Program-made: the position numbers and the translations under genes
Assembly: GCA_013396915.1 (NCBI GenBank)
Contig: VWZL01000111.1
Span: forward strand, 372,880-436,879
From: Stercorarius parasiticus
Taxonomy: Eukaryota; Chordata; Aves; Charadriiformes; Stercorariidae
Length of the DNA: 64,000 bases
Direction: 5' to 3'
Shown here: in pieces, positions 1 to 11,700 of the stretch
Position numbering within the stretch: position 1 is the first letter of the stretch
How the letters are laid out: each line of letters begins with the position of its first letter
The notes under the pieces: generated by a model
What the model saw: only the letters and a program-made list of their open reading frames with translations
Databases searched by the model: none
Told to the model about the DNA's origin: nothing

Positions 1-2081
1 CACAAACCCGCCTGCCACGGCACTCCCGGGGAGAGCATCCCTCCCTCCGGTGAAGGCAGACAAACTGCAATGGAAACACTGCCTCTGAAACAACCAAAAA
101 TAGCTTTCCTGGCCCCAAAATGTCAGTTTAAAAAGGCAGTCTCTGGGGGTTCCCCGGGGCTGGCAGTGGGCTGAGTGAGTGCCCTGGAGATGCCTAGTGG
201 GTGGCCCTGCATGATGGCTGAGCCATCACTTCGGATAAAAGTGGGGAGAGGGTCAGTGCTGGCGTGGGGGCCCATCAACCCGGGTGTGGGGCTGTGCAGT
301 GTCTTGGCTTGAGGATGGAGAAAGGTGCAGGTGGGCTGTTGGAGGGGCTGCGCTGACCTTGCGTGTGTGTGCAGCCAGGTTGTCACTCATCCGGGGGTCT
401 CAGGCCAGCGTCGGGGGCTGTTGGCATGGGGATAGAGGAGGAGCCGTGGATCAGGACACAGCCCCATCTCCAGATCCGCTTTGCTTTCCGTCCCTGCCTT
501 GTCGCTTCGTCTCTCCATGCGGGGAGGGTCCGAGCTGGGGAGCTGGGGGCAGGCGCCTTGTCGCAGAGCCAGAGTTATTAATAGCAGCAAATACTCTCGG
601 TGCCTTCAAGCCAAGTCCGTTTCGGGGGAGATTCCTACCATTTGAAGTATGTTTCCCCTCCCTGGGATCCCTTGGGCGCCTTATCTCCCTCTCCCAGCTG
701 TGCAGCCGGCGCATGCCGGAGCCCCTGGATAAGCCCTGGTGCTAATACCCTTTCCCGTGCCGCTCAGCCCGGCAGCGTCTGGCTGGGTGATGGGGGGTGC
801 CCCGCTGCCTGGCCCGCAGGCAGCCCCACGCTGCCGGCACACCTGGGAGCCGAGGTCACATCCCAGCCCGTCCCCGCTGCGTTTCCTCCAGTCACTGTGC
901 CGAGCCGGAGCTCTCAGCAGCCGAGGGAGCGCTGATTGCAAGGAAATGAGCCTAGTGCCATCTCCTATTTATTGGAGCCCAACCTGTGCGTGGTTGCACA
1001 GGGATTGTTAATTTGTCACCATTGCTGTGGCTTGGCGCGGGGCAGTGAGCGTGGCGAGGCTGGAAAAGCAGCAGCCTGCTGGGATGCCAAGGGCCGTGCC
1101 CTCCCCCGGAGCAGATTTCAGAGCAGGGCTGGCATCACTTGTGGCCAGGCTGAGGTTTTTCCCAGCCTCGCAGTTCAGGAGACCCCGGTGAGGCTTGGAG
1201 CAGGAGCTGGGACAGGCCTGGGGATGCAAGGTGCTGTGCTGGGGATGGAAACCCTGGCTGATCCCTGTGGAGTGCCCTGGGAATGGAGCAGGGTGGGCAT
1301 CCGAGGGGCCAAAAGATTCTGGTTCAGGATAAGGAGATGCTGTGCTGTGTTGTGCTCTGGCGTGAGCTGTGCACCCCCAGATGGTGATGTCCCCACTTGC
1401 GAAGGCCGTCCTCTTTGAAGGTCCTGGGGCCATGCTGCTCTGCTGCCCGATGTATCCTGGGTACCCCCAGAGCTGCTGTGTTTTGCAGACCGAAGAAGCT
1501 CAGAAATGGCCCCGGATGCCACAGGCAGGCTGTGGTGTCCTTGCTTACTGCTGCTGTCTCGACATGTCGGTCCTATAACCAGGGCTGGGCTCAGCTCCTT
1601 GCTCATTTCCCTTCCCCGTGCCTCAGTTTCCCTGCAGATGTTGGTGCTGGTCTTTGCCCTCCCTTTGCAGGGCATGGAGGGGCTTGGGGTGCACTCCAGG
1701 AGCCGGGGTGGGAGGTGATGGAGCCTGTCCCTCCTCCTTTGTCCCCTCCTCCCCACTGCTCCCTACCCTGTGCAGGGGCAATGAATTATTCAAGCCCCAT
1801 CGTGGCGGGTGGGAGTCGGGGGTGTCTGCGGCTGCCTGCGTGATGCCAATGGGGCTGACATGCCGCTGAGCACAGAGAGCTTTTCTGTGTAAATCCCTGA
1901 AATATTTAGTAGAACTGACTTAAAAAATACAGCCTGGGAGGAGTCAGTGCCTCAACGTAACCTGGAGGGCTGGGGGCCATTGCGGGGGGTGATGAGGGTG
2001 ATGGATGCATGAGGGTGGTCCCTGGGGGTCTCTGGCCCTGGCCTTTGCCTGACAGCCACCACCAAAGTTGCTGGTGGAGCT

Positions 2082-2106
2082 TGTGTCTGTCTGTCTGTCT
2101 GTCTGA
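2082..2106. repeat. GTCT tetranucleotide microsatellite
   Basis: About six perfect copies of GTCT lie in a row, flanked by unique sequence. This is a simple repeat with no coding value. Confidence 0.85.
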
Positions 2107-3309
2107 CCACCCATCTGTTGGGTGTCTGCCATCAGGTCGGGGGGGTGCCCCCATCCTTTCCCTGCATTGCAGGGGTGCTTTGGAGCCCTGTGCCAGGCTC
2201 AGCCCACTGGCTGGGGCACGTCCTGGTCCCCAGCCCGGTGCCACCAGAGCCAGGCTGCTGCCCCACCACCCGCTGCGTGCCGGCTGCTGGCAGGTCAGCG
2301 CTGCGGGACCGGTGCACAGCGTTGGGCCGGGCTCTTTCCCTGGCAGCGCCTTCCCGAGCAGACGGATCACGTCACATGCATTTTTTAACAAGATCTATCA
2401 GCTGGGAACGAGCTGAGCTGTCGCCACAGGTTTGTGATCAAAGCCAGACGTGCCCTGGCAGCCCTGCGGGAAGGTGGCCCTGCGCGCCACCCTCTCCATC
2501 ACACGGCCGATTTACGGGGCATTTATGCCAGCAGAGCAGGTTGGGGATCCAGCAGTGTCACACGTTGCAGGTGTGTTGCCACTGCATCCCTGGAGGTACC
2601 GGGATGGCCAGTGCCCTGCATGGTGTGCTGACTCCTGACCCGAGCATCTAAGGATGGGGCAGCCACAATGCAGAGCTGGGGCTGCTGTTGGGCTTTGTGC
2701 ACAGCCCTACGCCCCAAAACTGTACCTTCTGCTGGGAGTCAGAGTGAGCTGGGTTCGCTGGCAGCCAGGGTAAGACAGGAAAGATTTTGTGCTTGTCCTG
2801 GGATGTGTTTTGGGCCAGGTTAACAAGGGCGCAAGGGGAAGTAAGGCATGCAGGGAGCTGTAGCCGGCTCTGGATGGGGAGGTGCATGGAGCCAATTGGC
2901 TGTGCCGTGGTGGGGTTGCCCTGTGAGGCAGCCCGGGCTACTGGCAGCTCTCCCTTGGCCATTGCAAGCTCACCCTTTCATGGATGCTGTCTGCACCTCG
3001 GCAAGGTGGGAGCCGTGTGCTCCCCCATCCTCTGTACGTTGCAAGGCCAAGCCCTGGTGTGTGTGGCTGAAGGCAGCGTGGGCTGACGGTTAGAGCACAC
3101 CGCTCCTCCCAGGCTGTCTGCCCCTCTCTGAGCCTTCCTCCCACTTCCTTGCTCGGTTTGCTCGTGTCCCCCTTGGCTCCCCATCCCGGTGGGGTGGTGG
3201 GCGCCTGAGGTGGGCCCGTGCAGTAGGGTAGTGCTGTGTGTTTCCCTCTGCATGCACCAGCAGAGCCCCCGGGCTGCGCTTCACCGTGACAGCACATTCC
3301 ATGTCAGAG

Positions 3310-3390
3310 CCACTGCAAATCCTGCCTGCTAATAGCTATGCAAATTACCTCATTAGCTGCCTTATTTATTTTCTCTGGCATCACGTTTTC
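3310..3390. promoter_or_regulatory. AT-rich putative conserved element with POU octamer
   Basis: An AT-rich islet in GC-rich DNA contains a perfect octamer ATGCAAAT (3338-3345), followed by homeodomain-type cores (ATTA/TAAT) in CAAATTACCTCATTAGC. The composition contrast and motif clustering suggest a transcription-factor-bound element. Conservation cannot be tested from one sequence, so this is inference. Confidence 0.4.
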
Positions 3391-3847
3391 AGCACTTCCC
3401 CGAGTCCCGGAGGCTGCGAGTCCCCAGGCATGGGAGGAGGCAGGAGCGACAGCGGGACCCACAGGCAGAGCTGGCTGTTTTGAACGTGCCTCTGCGGATG
3501 GCAGCGGTGTTTGGCTCCCGTGGAGCCACCCGCCCCGACATGATGTGTCTGGGACCAGGGACTCATGTGGCTCCCGAACTCCCTGCTCTCGGGATGTCCC
3601 CCTCCTTGTCCCTCGGCATGCCCTGGCTCTGGGGTGAGTCTTGCTGAGCCCTCCCTCCAGCCAGGAGCCTTCCCATCCCCCACAAGCAGCTGTGGGACTG
3701 ACATTGCTGGGTTGTGTATTTCCTCCATCCCCACCAAAAGGTGACTTCCGAATTTAGGTACAGAGAGTACAGAGCATCTGCACAGTCCCTGTGGACTGGA
3801 GTGGCGGCTTGAGGCTTGGCACAGGGCTGCAGGTGCCCTGCATCATT

Positions 3848-3975
3848 CCCACCCTGATTTCCATTCCTCTTTAATGGAGATGTGCCTCCTGCCCACCCTG
3901 ATAGCCCTTCCTCGTTAATGAAATGTGCCTCCTTCCCACCCTGATTGCCCTGCCTCATCGAGGGAGGAGTTGACA
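3848..3975. repeat. Three-copy minisatellite, 43-44 base unit
   Basis: The anchor CCCACCCTGAT recurs at 3848, 3892 and 3935, each followed by a similar C/T-rich stretch with a TTAATG word and TGTGCCTCCT in the first two copies. The copies are diverged. Confidence 0.7.
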
Positions 3976-6900
3976 GACGCTGTCGCAGGGGTCTGCCCTC
4001 TGCCAACCCCAGGACGACCCCAGAGATGCCCTGGTTAGGGTGGCCCTGGGCTGGAGCCCTGCTCTGATCCTTTTCCTGGGGTGTGTGGTCTGGGCTGAAA
4101 CACTTTGAAACCCGGGCACCATCCAGGGCTGGCACAGGCAGGAATGGCCCTCAAGCACCAGCCCGGCATGGTGACCCCTGGAGATGTCCATGTCCCAGGG
4201 TGTCCCTGCCCACGCTGGGCATCCACGCAAGTGTGTGCCTGCCTGTCTCCTAGTTGTATTTTCCAGGGGTGTTCATGTGCCCGCGACACCCATGACAGTG
4301 GGACGGGCTTTGCACAGGCAGCGGGGACCCACATACAAGCACCGGCCCTGAGGACCTTGATCCAGCCACCCTGTGGGCTTGTCTATGCCATGCTGAGCCA
4401 CCTGCGAGCATTGTGTCTGCTCCCCCCCGCCCCGCCTTCTGTTTATCTTTTATTTTTCCCCTTCTCTTCACGGCTGTGCTAATGAATATTTCATGGCCAG
4501 GAACCAGCATGAATTCCCCCGGCTGCTCCCTGCCCCCAGTGTTCCCACGGCAGGTACTAGCCCAGATGTCGGTGGCTTAGGAAGGATGTGTCTACCAAGA
4601 AGCCATCTCAGGAGGAGAGGAGGAGGCAGGGAAGGAAGCAGTGGCTCTGGTGTGGGCAGCTGTGTCGTGTCCCGCTCCCCGGCGGTGCTGTCACTGTCCC
4701 TACAGCCTGCAAGGGACTGCCAGCGGAGCGTGGTGGCCGTGTGTCCGTGCACGGATGGCCTTCCTGGTTCCCGTGCATCGTTGTGCATGGCCTTGCCCAG
4801 GTGGCCACACTTGCCAGCGTGCTCCAACACCGCCACACGTGTCCCCTCCTGTCTCCCATGTGTGCCACCAGCCGCCACAGCCGTCTGAACGAGCCATGTC
4901 CTCGGCTCACCTCCCCGTGGCCCTGCCGCTGTGCTGTGCTGTGTGGGGGCTCCTCTCAGCGTCAGGCAGTGGCAATGGCACCGGCACCGTGGCCACACAC
5001 AGACCGTGGCACCGCATGGGCCGTGGCACCGCATGGGCACTGTGTGGGTCTGCCCTGGGCTCCCACCCATCCACGCTGCAGCCCCAAAACCTGCAGGCAG
5101 GCAGCAGGGATTGGGGTCAGGGAAGTGGGGGACAATTTTGCTCTCCAGTCTCCCTGAATTTGCTGTTTATACCCTACAGCGGGGAGCTGGGCTGGTCCCC
5201 AGTGCAGGCTGGGCGCTGGGAGGTGTGGGGCAGCTGCTCCCCCTGCCAGAGCCAGAGCACCTGTGGGGAGCAGAGCTGGAGCCAGAGCCTGGAGCCATGG
5301 TCTTCCTCCTTCCCATTGCTGTGGCTCTAGCAATGCTGTGTCCCCTTTCGGGGGCCCAGCAGATGCTCTGGGGACACAGGCTGGCTCAAAATACCCTTTT
5401 GGGAGATGACGTTCTTTGCCCTGTGAGGCACAGTGGGGACTGGAGTTCACCTGGGGCTGGGGCAGGGGCTTGGGGGGAAGCCACCGTCCTCCTTGGGGGG
5501 GAGCAGGTTTGGGAGAAGCACAGGCAGGGCAGGAGGCTGGCGGGGTGCACCCTGCAGTGGCACCCATGGTGGCTGCAACCCAGGTGACAGATTGTCAGCA
5601 AGAAAGTGTGTGGGCTCAACAGCCCTGCTTTATGGCTTGTTTCTGATTCCTGGTGGATTCCTGTTTGTCTTGCTGGGGTAGAGGTGGGTGAGTGACCGAG
5701 TGGCATTGCTGCCCTTCTGCAAGGGCAAGACACACCATCCCTGGTGCCAGCCTGGGGAGCGTGTGCTCAGAGGGAGCCCTGGGAAGCGGGCAAGGCAGCT
5801 CACAGCTCTCTGCGGTGCACCATCCTTACAAAATACCTGCTGCAGGTTGCTGGGTGCAGAGGGAGAGGACAGTCCCCTGGCTCAGCCCATGGGGTCCCCA
5901 TGAGCTTGTCTCAGTGTTAGTGCACAAGGGTCTCTCAGGAGAGCCAAGGAAGGTGATGCTTCTTTGGAAATCACCACCTGATGTCCCAGTGGTTGTAGCA
6001 CCTGGGCACGCTGGCGGGCAGCCAAGCCTGGAATTAGGGTGGGTGACATCCATGCTGGGCTCTTCTCTCCCGTCGTGTCCTTGCAGGCCGGCGTGGGGTG
6101 GTCTATGCATGGTGATGGCTCATATCAGCTCTCCTGTCCTGCGTGGCCATCACAACCAGGGTGCGCAGGACAGCACTTGCATCTCCCACCTGCCTGGGAC
6201 ACGCTGGGATGGAGCAGCCTTCCTGGCCAGGTGGGATCTGGCTCCCAAGGAGCTGGATGGCAGTTTTGGGATGGATCTGCAAACTTTGTTAGCTGTCAGG
6301 TCCTGCGGGCTCTGGCACCCTCCTGTGGCTGTTCTGCCACCTCTCCTCTATCCCACGGGTTTTTGGGATGCTGCGGCTGCCTTGGGCTGGTTTGTGCTGG
6401 CTGGTCCCTACTGTGATGCCGTGGAGCCAGGTCTCTCTCCCAGCATGGGACAAGCTCTGCATTTGCAGGATTTGGCCTTGTGTCACACAGCTCATGGCAT
6501 CTGATCGTTGCAAGAAACTGTCCCAGCGTGTTTGTGTTGTGGGTTTGAGCCAGGAGCAGGGCTCCTGGATACTGTGGATAAGGATGAAAGTCCTAAATGT
6601 CTCACTTGTCCCTGGGAGGTGACAGGAGGGGACTGGGCACCACTGACAGCTCAAATTTCTGAGCTTTTGGCTGTGGGCAGGTGGTCTGCAGGGGGTAGGT
6701 TCAGTCGGGGTGTTGCATTCACAGACTGGTCCTGCAGGAGCCTCTGTGTCCGCTGAGCTGCCAGCTCTGCCTCGGCTCACCTAGGCTGTCCCCTTCCTCC
6801 CGCAAGGCCGATGTCCCTTGCAACCCTTCCCTGGCCAGGGCCTTTGGGGGCGTTATTATTGTAGGGTTGCAAGCCCCCACTGTGCTGTGTGTTGTACCTT

Positions 6901-7678
6901 GCTGTGGGGTCTCCACAAACCTGGCTCAGCCCTGCAGCAACCAGTGCAGCATCCCCTGGTGTCTGTTCCCACCACACTGGGGCTCTGTCTGCCATGGTGT
7001 GTGGGCTCTACACTGGGGGGCTGCCCCCCTCTTTGCAGGGGCATAGCCAGCATAACAGACAGGGAGGATTTGGTTTGGAGGGGATGGCCCTTCTTTTGGG
7101 GACCAGGGGGTGAGGTGACCCCATACCAACCCCTGGAGGGCGTCCTGCCCCTTGCCTTGGGGCTCCTTGTTGAGGCATTGGTAGGGACTGGGTAGTCTGA
7201 CTGTTCCTGGATGGATCACGCCTGCACCCTCTTTCCCATCCCCGAGAGAGCAGAAGCTATATTTTCCATCAGGTCTCTTTTTCTGCACTTCCTCCCCCAT
7301 TAATAAGAGATGAAGCTTATGAGATAATAGAGTCTGGATGGATGCAGAGCTGAGAGATCCTGCTGGTGTGGTGTGTGGATGTGATATGGAGAGGGAACTG
7401 CAGCTGGGAAAATGGGACTTGGGGAAGGGATGTGGTCACCAGTCAGCACAGAGCATCTTGAGCTGGCTCTGGGAGCAGGGAAATCCCACTGCCACCTCAC
7501 GCCAGACTCTCTTCTGGCTCTGACATACTGTGCAAGCTAGCAACTCACTGCCAGGCTGAGCTTTGGAGCGAGCAGCTCTCAGCCCGGGCGGTCTGTCTGG
7601 GAGTCTGACTCCTCTTCCTCCTATCCTTGCACTGATCCTTGTCTCCTCCCCTGCGTGGAGCCAGTGGGAGCGGGAGCA

Positions 7679-7985
7679 GATGCCCGGGGATGCAGGACAC
7701 ACACAGTGCCAGAGGGCTGATGCCCGATGATGCAGGATGCTCGAAGTGCCGGAGGGCTGTTGCCCGGGGACGCAGGATGCTTGCAGTGCCGGAGTGCTGT
7801 TGCCACAGGGATGCAGGACACTCACAGCGCTGGATGCTCGATGTCCAGGGATACAGGACACTCTCAGCACTGGCTGGCTGGAGAGGATGGTTAATACCCA
7901 GGGATGCAGGATGCTCACAGCGCTTGAAATTGGGAGTGGAGGGCTGATGACAAAGGATGCAGGATGCTTTCTGTGCTGGCTCCCC
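7679..7985. repeat. Diverged ~40-base minisatellite, about seven copies
   Basis: Units opening with GATGCCCGGGGATGCAGGA or close variants start at 7679, 7719, 7759, 7799 and about 7840, giving a 40-41 base period. Two looser copies follow near 7890 and 7945. The array keeps long frames open on both strands, which explains the long meaningless ORFs through it. Confidence 0.8.
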
Positions 7986-8701
7986 TCCGGAAGGAGCATC
8001 TTTCCCTGCTCTTGGAGAGAGGCGGCCCTGGGATGCAGCAGTGCCTCATTGGTCAGCAGGACCTGTGGAGTCTGCGGGTTGCCATACCAACCTGCCTCTG
8101 GTTCCCGGCCAGCCGGGGCGTGAAGTGCCGGGTCGAGCTGGTGGCAAGGGGCGGACCAGGAGCCAGGGGCAACCCGGGACTCTGCCAGCCGGGGAGGCGT
8201 CCATCTGCCTCTCCAGGAGAGCTGGCTGGCACTGCTGTGCTCCCCAGCCCCGAGCATCCCTCTGCTGCTACTCCCTGCAACTTTGCTGCACGGAGGGGGC
8301 TGGCGGGCTGGCACGGCACGGGGGGGCTCGCCCGGACACCCCGCTCCCTTGCGGAGCTTGTGGTCAGCTTTTGTGAGCCTAAGCCCTGGTAGGGGCATCA
8401 CCGCTGGCCCTCCCGGCCCCTCTGGATCACAGCCAGCCTGCACAGGAGCATCCCAGCACAAAACTTCCCGGCTGGCTGCCTGCCCCCTGGGAGCGGGGCC
8501 TGGCGGCTGCCGTGCTGCCAGGCGCTGCCTGTGCCCTCTCTGCCGGGCCGGACCTGCCGCCGATGCCCGCAGGCTTGCTCTGGGCAAGGAAGGCTCTGTG
8601 CTCCCCCCGGGCATCGCTGTCTGCTCGGAGGAGCTGGGGGGCTGTTTGCCAGCCGGGAGGGGGTGCGACTGGGTCCCTCCCCAGCACTGTGTGCTGGAGC
8701 C

Positions 8702-8789
8702 ATGAGCCACTGCCAGCAGCGCTGCAAGAGGCAGCTGGGCCGGGTGATCCGCTTCTTCTACCAATTTCTCACCGGGACCCTCTCCCAAG
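8702..8789 (+). CDS. KCNIP2: KCNIP2 alternative first coding exon A (KChIP1-like N-terminus)
   Basis: It encodes 29 residues, [11 protein letters not shown]… to …TGTLSQ, plus one base of the next codon, followed by donor GTAGGT. The pattern (Cys pair near the start, basic run, hydrophobic [12 protein letters not shown] end) parallels a known KChIP1 isoform that begins with a Cys/Lys segment and ends ITGTLSK. Joining to 29291 completes G+AC (Asp), giving TLSQ-DSVEDEF, just as KChIP1 continues after TLSK. The ATG context GGAGCCATGA is acceptable. The amphipathic basic segment may associate with membranes (inference). Confidence 0.85.
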
Positions 8790-11700
8790 GTAGGTGCCGC
8801 CCTGAGGGGCATGGGGGCTCTGTTCCGTGGAGGGGTGTTTCTGTCTGGTGGGCTCTATGGGGTTATTTGGGGAGGGGGGGAAATGATGTGTAGGTGCTGA
8901 GCGGTGCTGAGCAACTCAGCCCCAGGCAGAGCGGTTGCACCGGGCTCCATGTGGGGCAAAGCTGGAGGTGCTCACGGGAGGCAACAAGAGCCCCTGAATG
9001 TCCCCTGTGGACCTGGGGTGTTGGGAATGTTTTATCTGGGGAGGGGACTGGTGCAGTGAGAAAACTGCTGTGGAAATAAATCACAGCTGGTCCGACCCTT
9101 TCCTGCCATGCCAGGCATCCGCCACCTCTGGGGCTGGGCTGTGCCCTCCATCCATCCGGCTGGAGAAGCCCTGGGTGTGCCCGTGGGCTGGGGCAGGGAC
9201 ACACCCTGGTGCCTGCATCCACCCTTGCTCATATCCTGGGATGCCGCCTGGTCCTGGAGACAGACCTGCGTGCTGTGTGCCCCCCAGTTTGCTGTCACAG
9301 CCATGGCAGGACACACACTCAGCTGGCCAGGACCCCCTTTCCTGGGTTTGAGCCCAGAGCCACCTCCTGACCCCAGTGGGCACATCTCAGGGAGGTCATC
9401 ATGTGCCTGTGCATGCTGGGACACTGGGTGCCTGTCTGCTGCACCTGTCCCCATGCCCCCATGCCGGGGGCAGGTTGCCCTCCCCATGACCTGGCCCCAC
9501 CGGGGACCCCTGGGCTGCCCCTCCGGGCCACAGCAGTGCTGGGGAGGGATGTGCCGTGCCGGGAGCATGGGGAAGGCCTTGTTGGGCCAATGTGGCAGCG
9601 TTACATCTTGGAGCGGGGCTGGGAGTTGCACCGCCTTCCCTGGGGCCCACACTGCCCAGAAGAACCCTCCCTGGCTCTGTCCCTTCTTGCCTGGGGGAGT
9701 CACTGGGTCTCCCCAGCCTGCGCTCATCCCTGGGGCCAGGGGATGGCGGGAGCACCTTGGAGATGCTCTTGGCGCAGCGCTGGGGGCTGGGACACGGGAG
9801 CAGTATCCGCCCTGCGAGCCGTGCCCAGCTGCCATGCCACCTCCCTGCCCGCGGGGACCCAAGCCCTGCGATGGACGGTCACCTGGAGAAACCCTTCCCG
9901 TGGGCATTTCCCATCACTTTGCAGCCCCGTGAGCCCTTCAGGGCTCCACAGCAGCCCACACCATGGTGACAGGGGAAGAGGTGCGAGGGTAAGCGTGGGC
10001 CTGGCTGAGCGGCATGCCAGGAGATGGAGGCTGGGGGTGCCCACGGCCAGCGCCGGGTCTGTCCCCACTAGTTGGCTCCAACTAGCCCAGAGCGGAGTGG
10101 GCAGGGGATGAGTCAGCTGAGTCCAACCCTGGGTGCGAGGGGCAGAGCTGCAGGTGATGGAGAGGAGTGGGAAGGGGACCTTGGGGTGCTCCCGTCCCCA
10201 CCACTTGCAAGGATGTCCTATAGGTCCTTGTCCCAGCGTCTTGGGCTTTTCAGCTGGGCACTGTGGGGCTGGGTCTGTAGTGGGGACCCAGGACAAGGTC
10301 TCTGGGCTGGCCACGTGCGGTATCGAGCAGCCCTAAGGGCTCAGTCCTGTGCTGTCCCCGCAGCCCTGCCGGCGTGTGCAGGGTGGCCGTGCTGCTTGGA
10401 GCTGGGATGGGCGCAGAGGCAGGGCTGGTAGTGGGGCGTCGGCTACCGCTGCTCGCTCTCTTCTCAGTGTCCTCCTAAGCTGTGGGAGAAGCCAAAGTGG
10501 AGTGAACTCCAGAGCTGGGCAGGTCTGTACTCCCCGAAAGCTTGGAGCTGGGAGCGGGATGTAGGGCTTGCACAGCCTTCTCCCCTCTGCAGCATCCCCT
10601 CCTCCCCAGCCACTGTGCTGGTCTGTGTGGCACATGGGTCACCAGGGTGCTGTACCCCCTCCAGCCTCTATCCTCCCACATCGGTTCCTTCTGGGGGGCA
10701 GTGAGCCCCTCTGTCCTCCCTGCAGAGGCGAAGGAGGTCCCGCAGAGCTCACCGCAGGGGTACCCGGCCAGGTGGGCTCCAGGGTGGGGTGCCCTCCTGG
10801 CTGGGTGCCCTGGGGAGCTAGCCAAGGACAGGTCACTGATGGGGATAAAGAGAAATGACTCAATCAATTAACCAGATTAAAACTGTGACTTCACCTCCCA
10901 AAAATAGCGTTTCGCCAATATTTTAATGTGCTTATTAATAATCTGCTCGCGCTCTGATTAGCAGCGAGGTAATAAGGGATCGGCTGTAACCTAAATTTAA
11001 CTCTCCCTAATGGATGATGGCCCCGAGAACCAAAAAAAAGGAGAGGCTCCTATCCATTAGGCTTGCCCCTGCTAGGGGTCGGCGGCACCCAAGGGACCTG
11101 GGCAGCTGCTGCCCAGCTGTGCCATGGGACCGTCACCTCTGCTGTGGCCCAGCTGGTCCCATGGCACATTTTGGGGGAGTAGTGCCCTAGCACCCTGCGA
11201 CATCGGGCTAGGATCACCCTAGGGTAGCCACAGAGATGGCTGACAAGCAGGGCAGAGCCTGGCTGTGGTCAAGGTGCATGGTCCCCTCCTGAAGAGACAG
11301 GTCGCTTGGCGATGGGTGACTGCCCCGCTCCCTCCCCATCTGCTCCCATTACGCAGTGGGAGACAGTTCCCTGTGCCCAGCTGCTGGTGGTACTGGGAGG
11401 ATGGGGACAGGGACCAGTCACTTGGCTACCTGAAAGCTCTGGGTGTTGCCCTGTGTGTGCCCGTGGCACAGAGCTGATTTCTGGGCAAGAAACGCTGCTC
11501 CTGGGCATTTCTATTTATACGCAGCGGGTGGCTGGTGGGGCGGTTGATTTTAGCTGGGTGGCAGGGCTGTGCTGCCAGCAGCACAGGAGAGCTGGGGTGG
11601 GGGTGGGTGGGCAGAGGATGCTTCATGGCTGTTATTGTCACAGCCCAAAGTGGGACAGGTGGCACGGACTTGTGCCAGCCTGGGCTGCCCATCCTGCCAC

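Larger units (their letters stand above)
1..8701. other. GC-rich noncoding region 5' of the first visible KCNIP2 exon
   Basis: No exon could be supported here: the many open frames reflect high GC content and show no family motif and no consistent splice phase. The stretch is either upstream flank or, if the missing canonical KChIP2 first exon lies before the window, KCNIP2 intron 1. It holds a GTCT microsatellite, two minisatellites and several AT-rich islets (about 565-660, 935-1025, 2360-2410, 3310-3390, 4435-4505 and 7280-7340) that stand out from the GC-rich background and may be conserved noncoding elements. The last ~600 bases before 8702 are especially GC-rich and could include the promoter of the first alternative exon. 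Confidence 0.6.

Noticed and set aside
5170..5590. Open frames with a signal-peptide-like MVFLLPIAVALAMLCPLSGAQ and, in another frame, a thrombospondin-repeat-like WEVWGSCSPCQSQSTCGEQ
   Set aside because: They lie in different overlapping frames, have no consistent splice sites or downstream exons, and fall in GC-rich DNA where long frames are common by chance.
7679..7985. Regularly spaced repeats considered as a CRISPR array
   Set aside because: The units are contiguous diverged minisatellite copies without unique spacers, in a vertebrate genome.
7436..8812. 458-codon open frame on the - strand
   Set aside because: It runs through the minisatellite and antisense to KCNIP2 exon A. Composition is proline/serine/arginine-rich with no domain, so it is an artefact of GC content and repeat periodicity.
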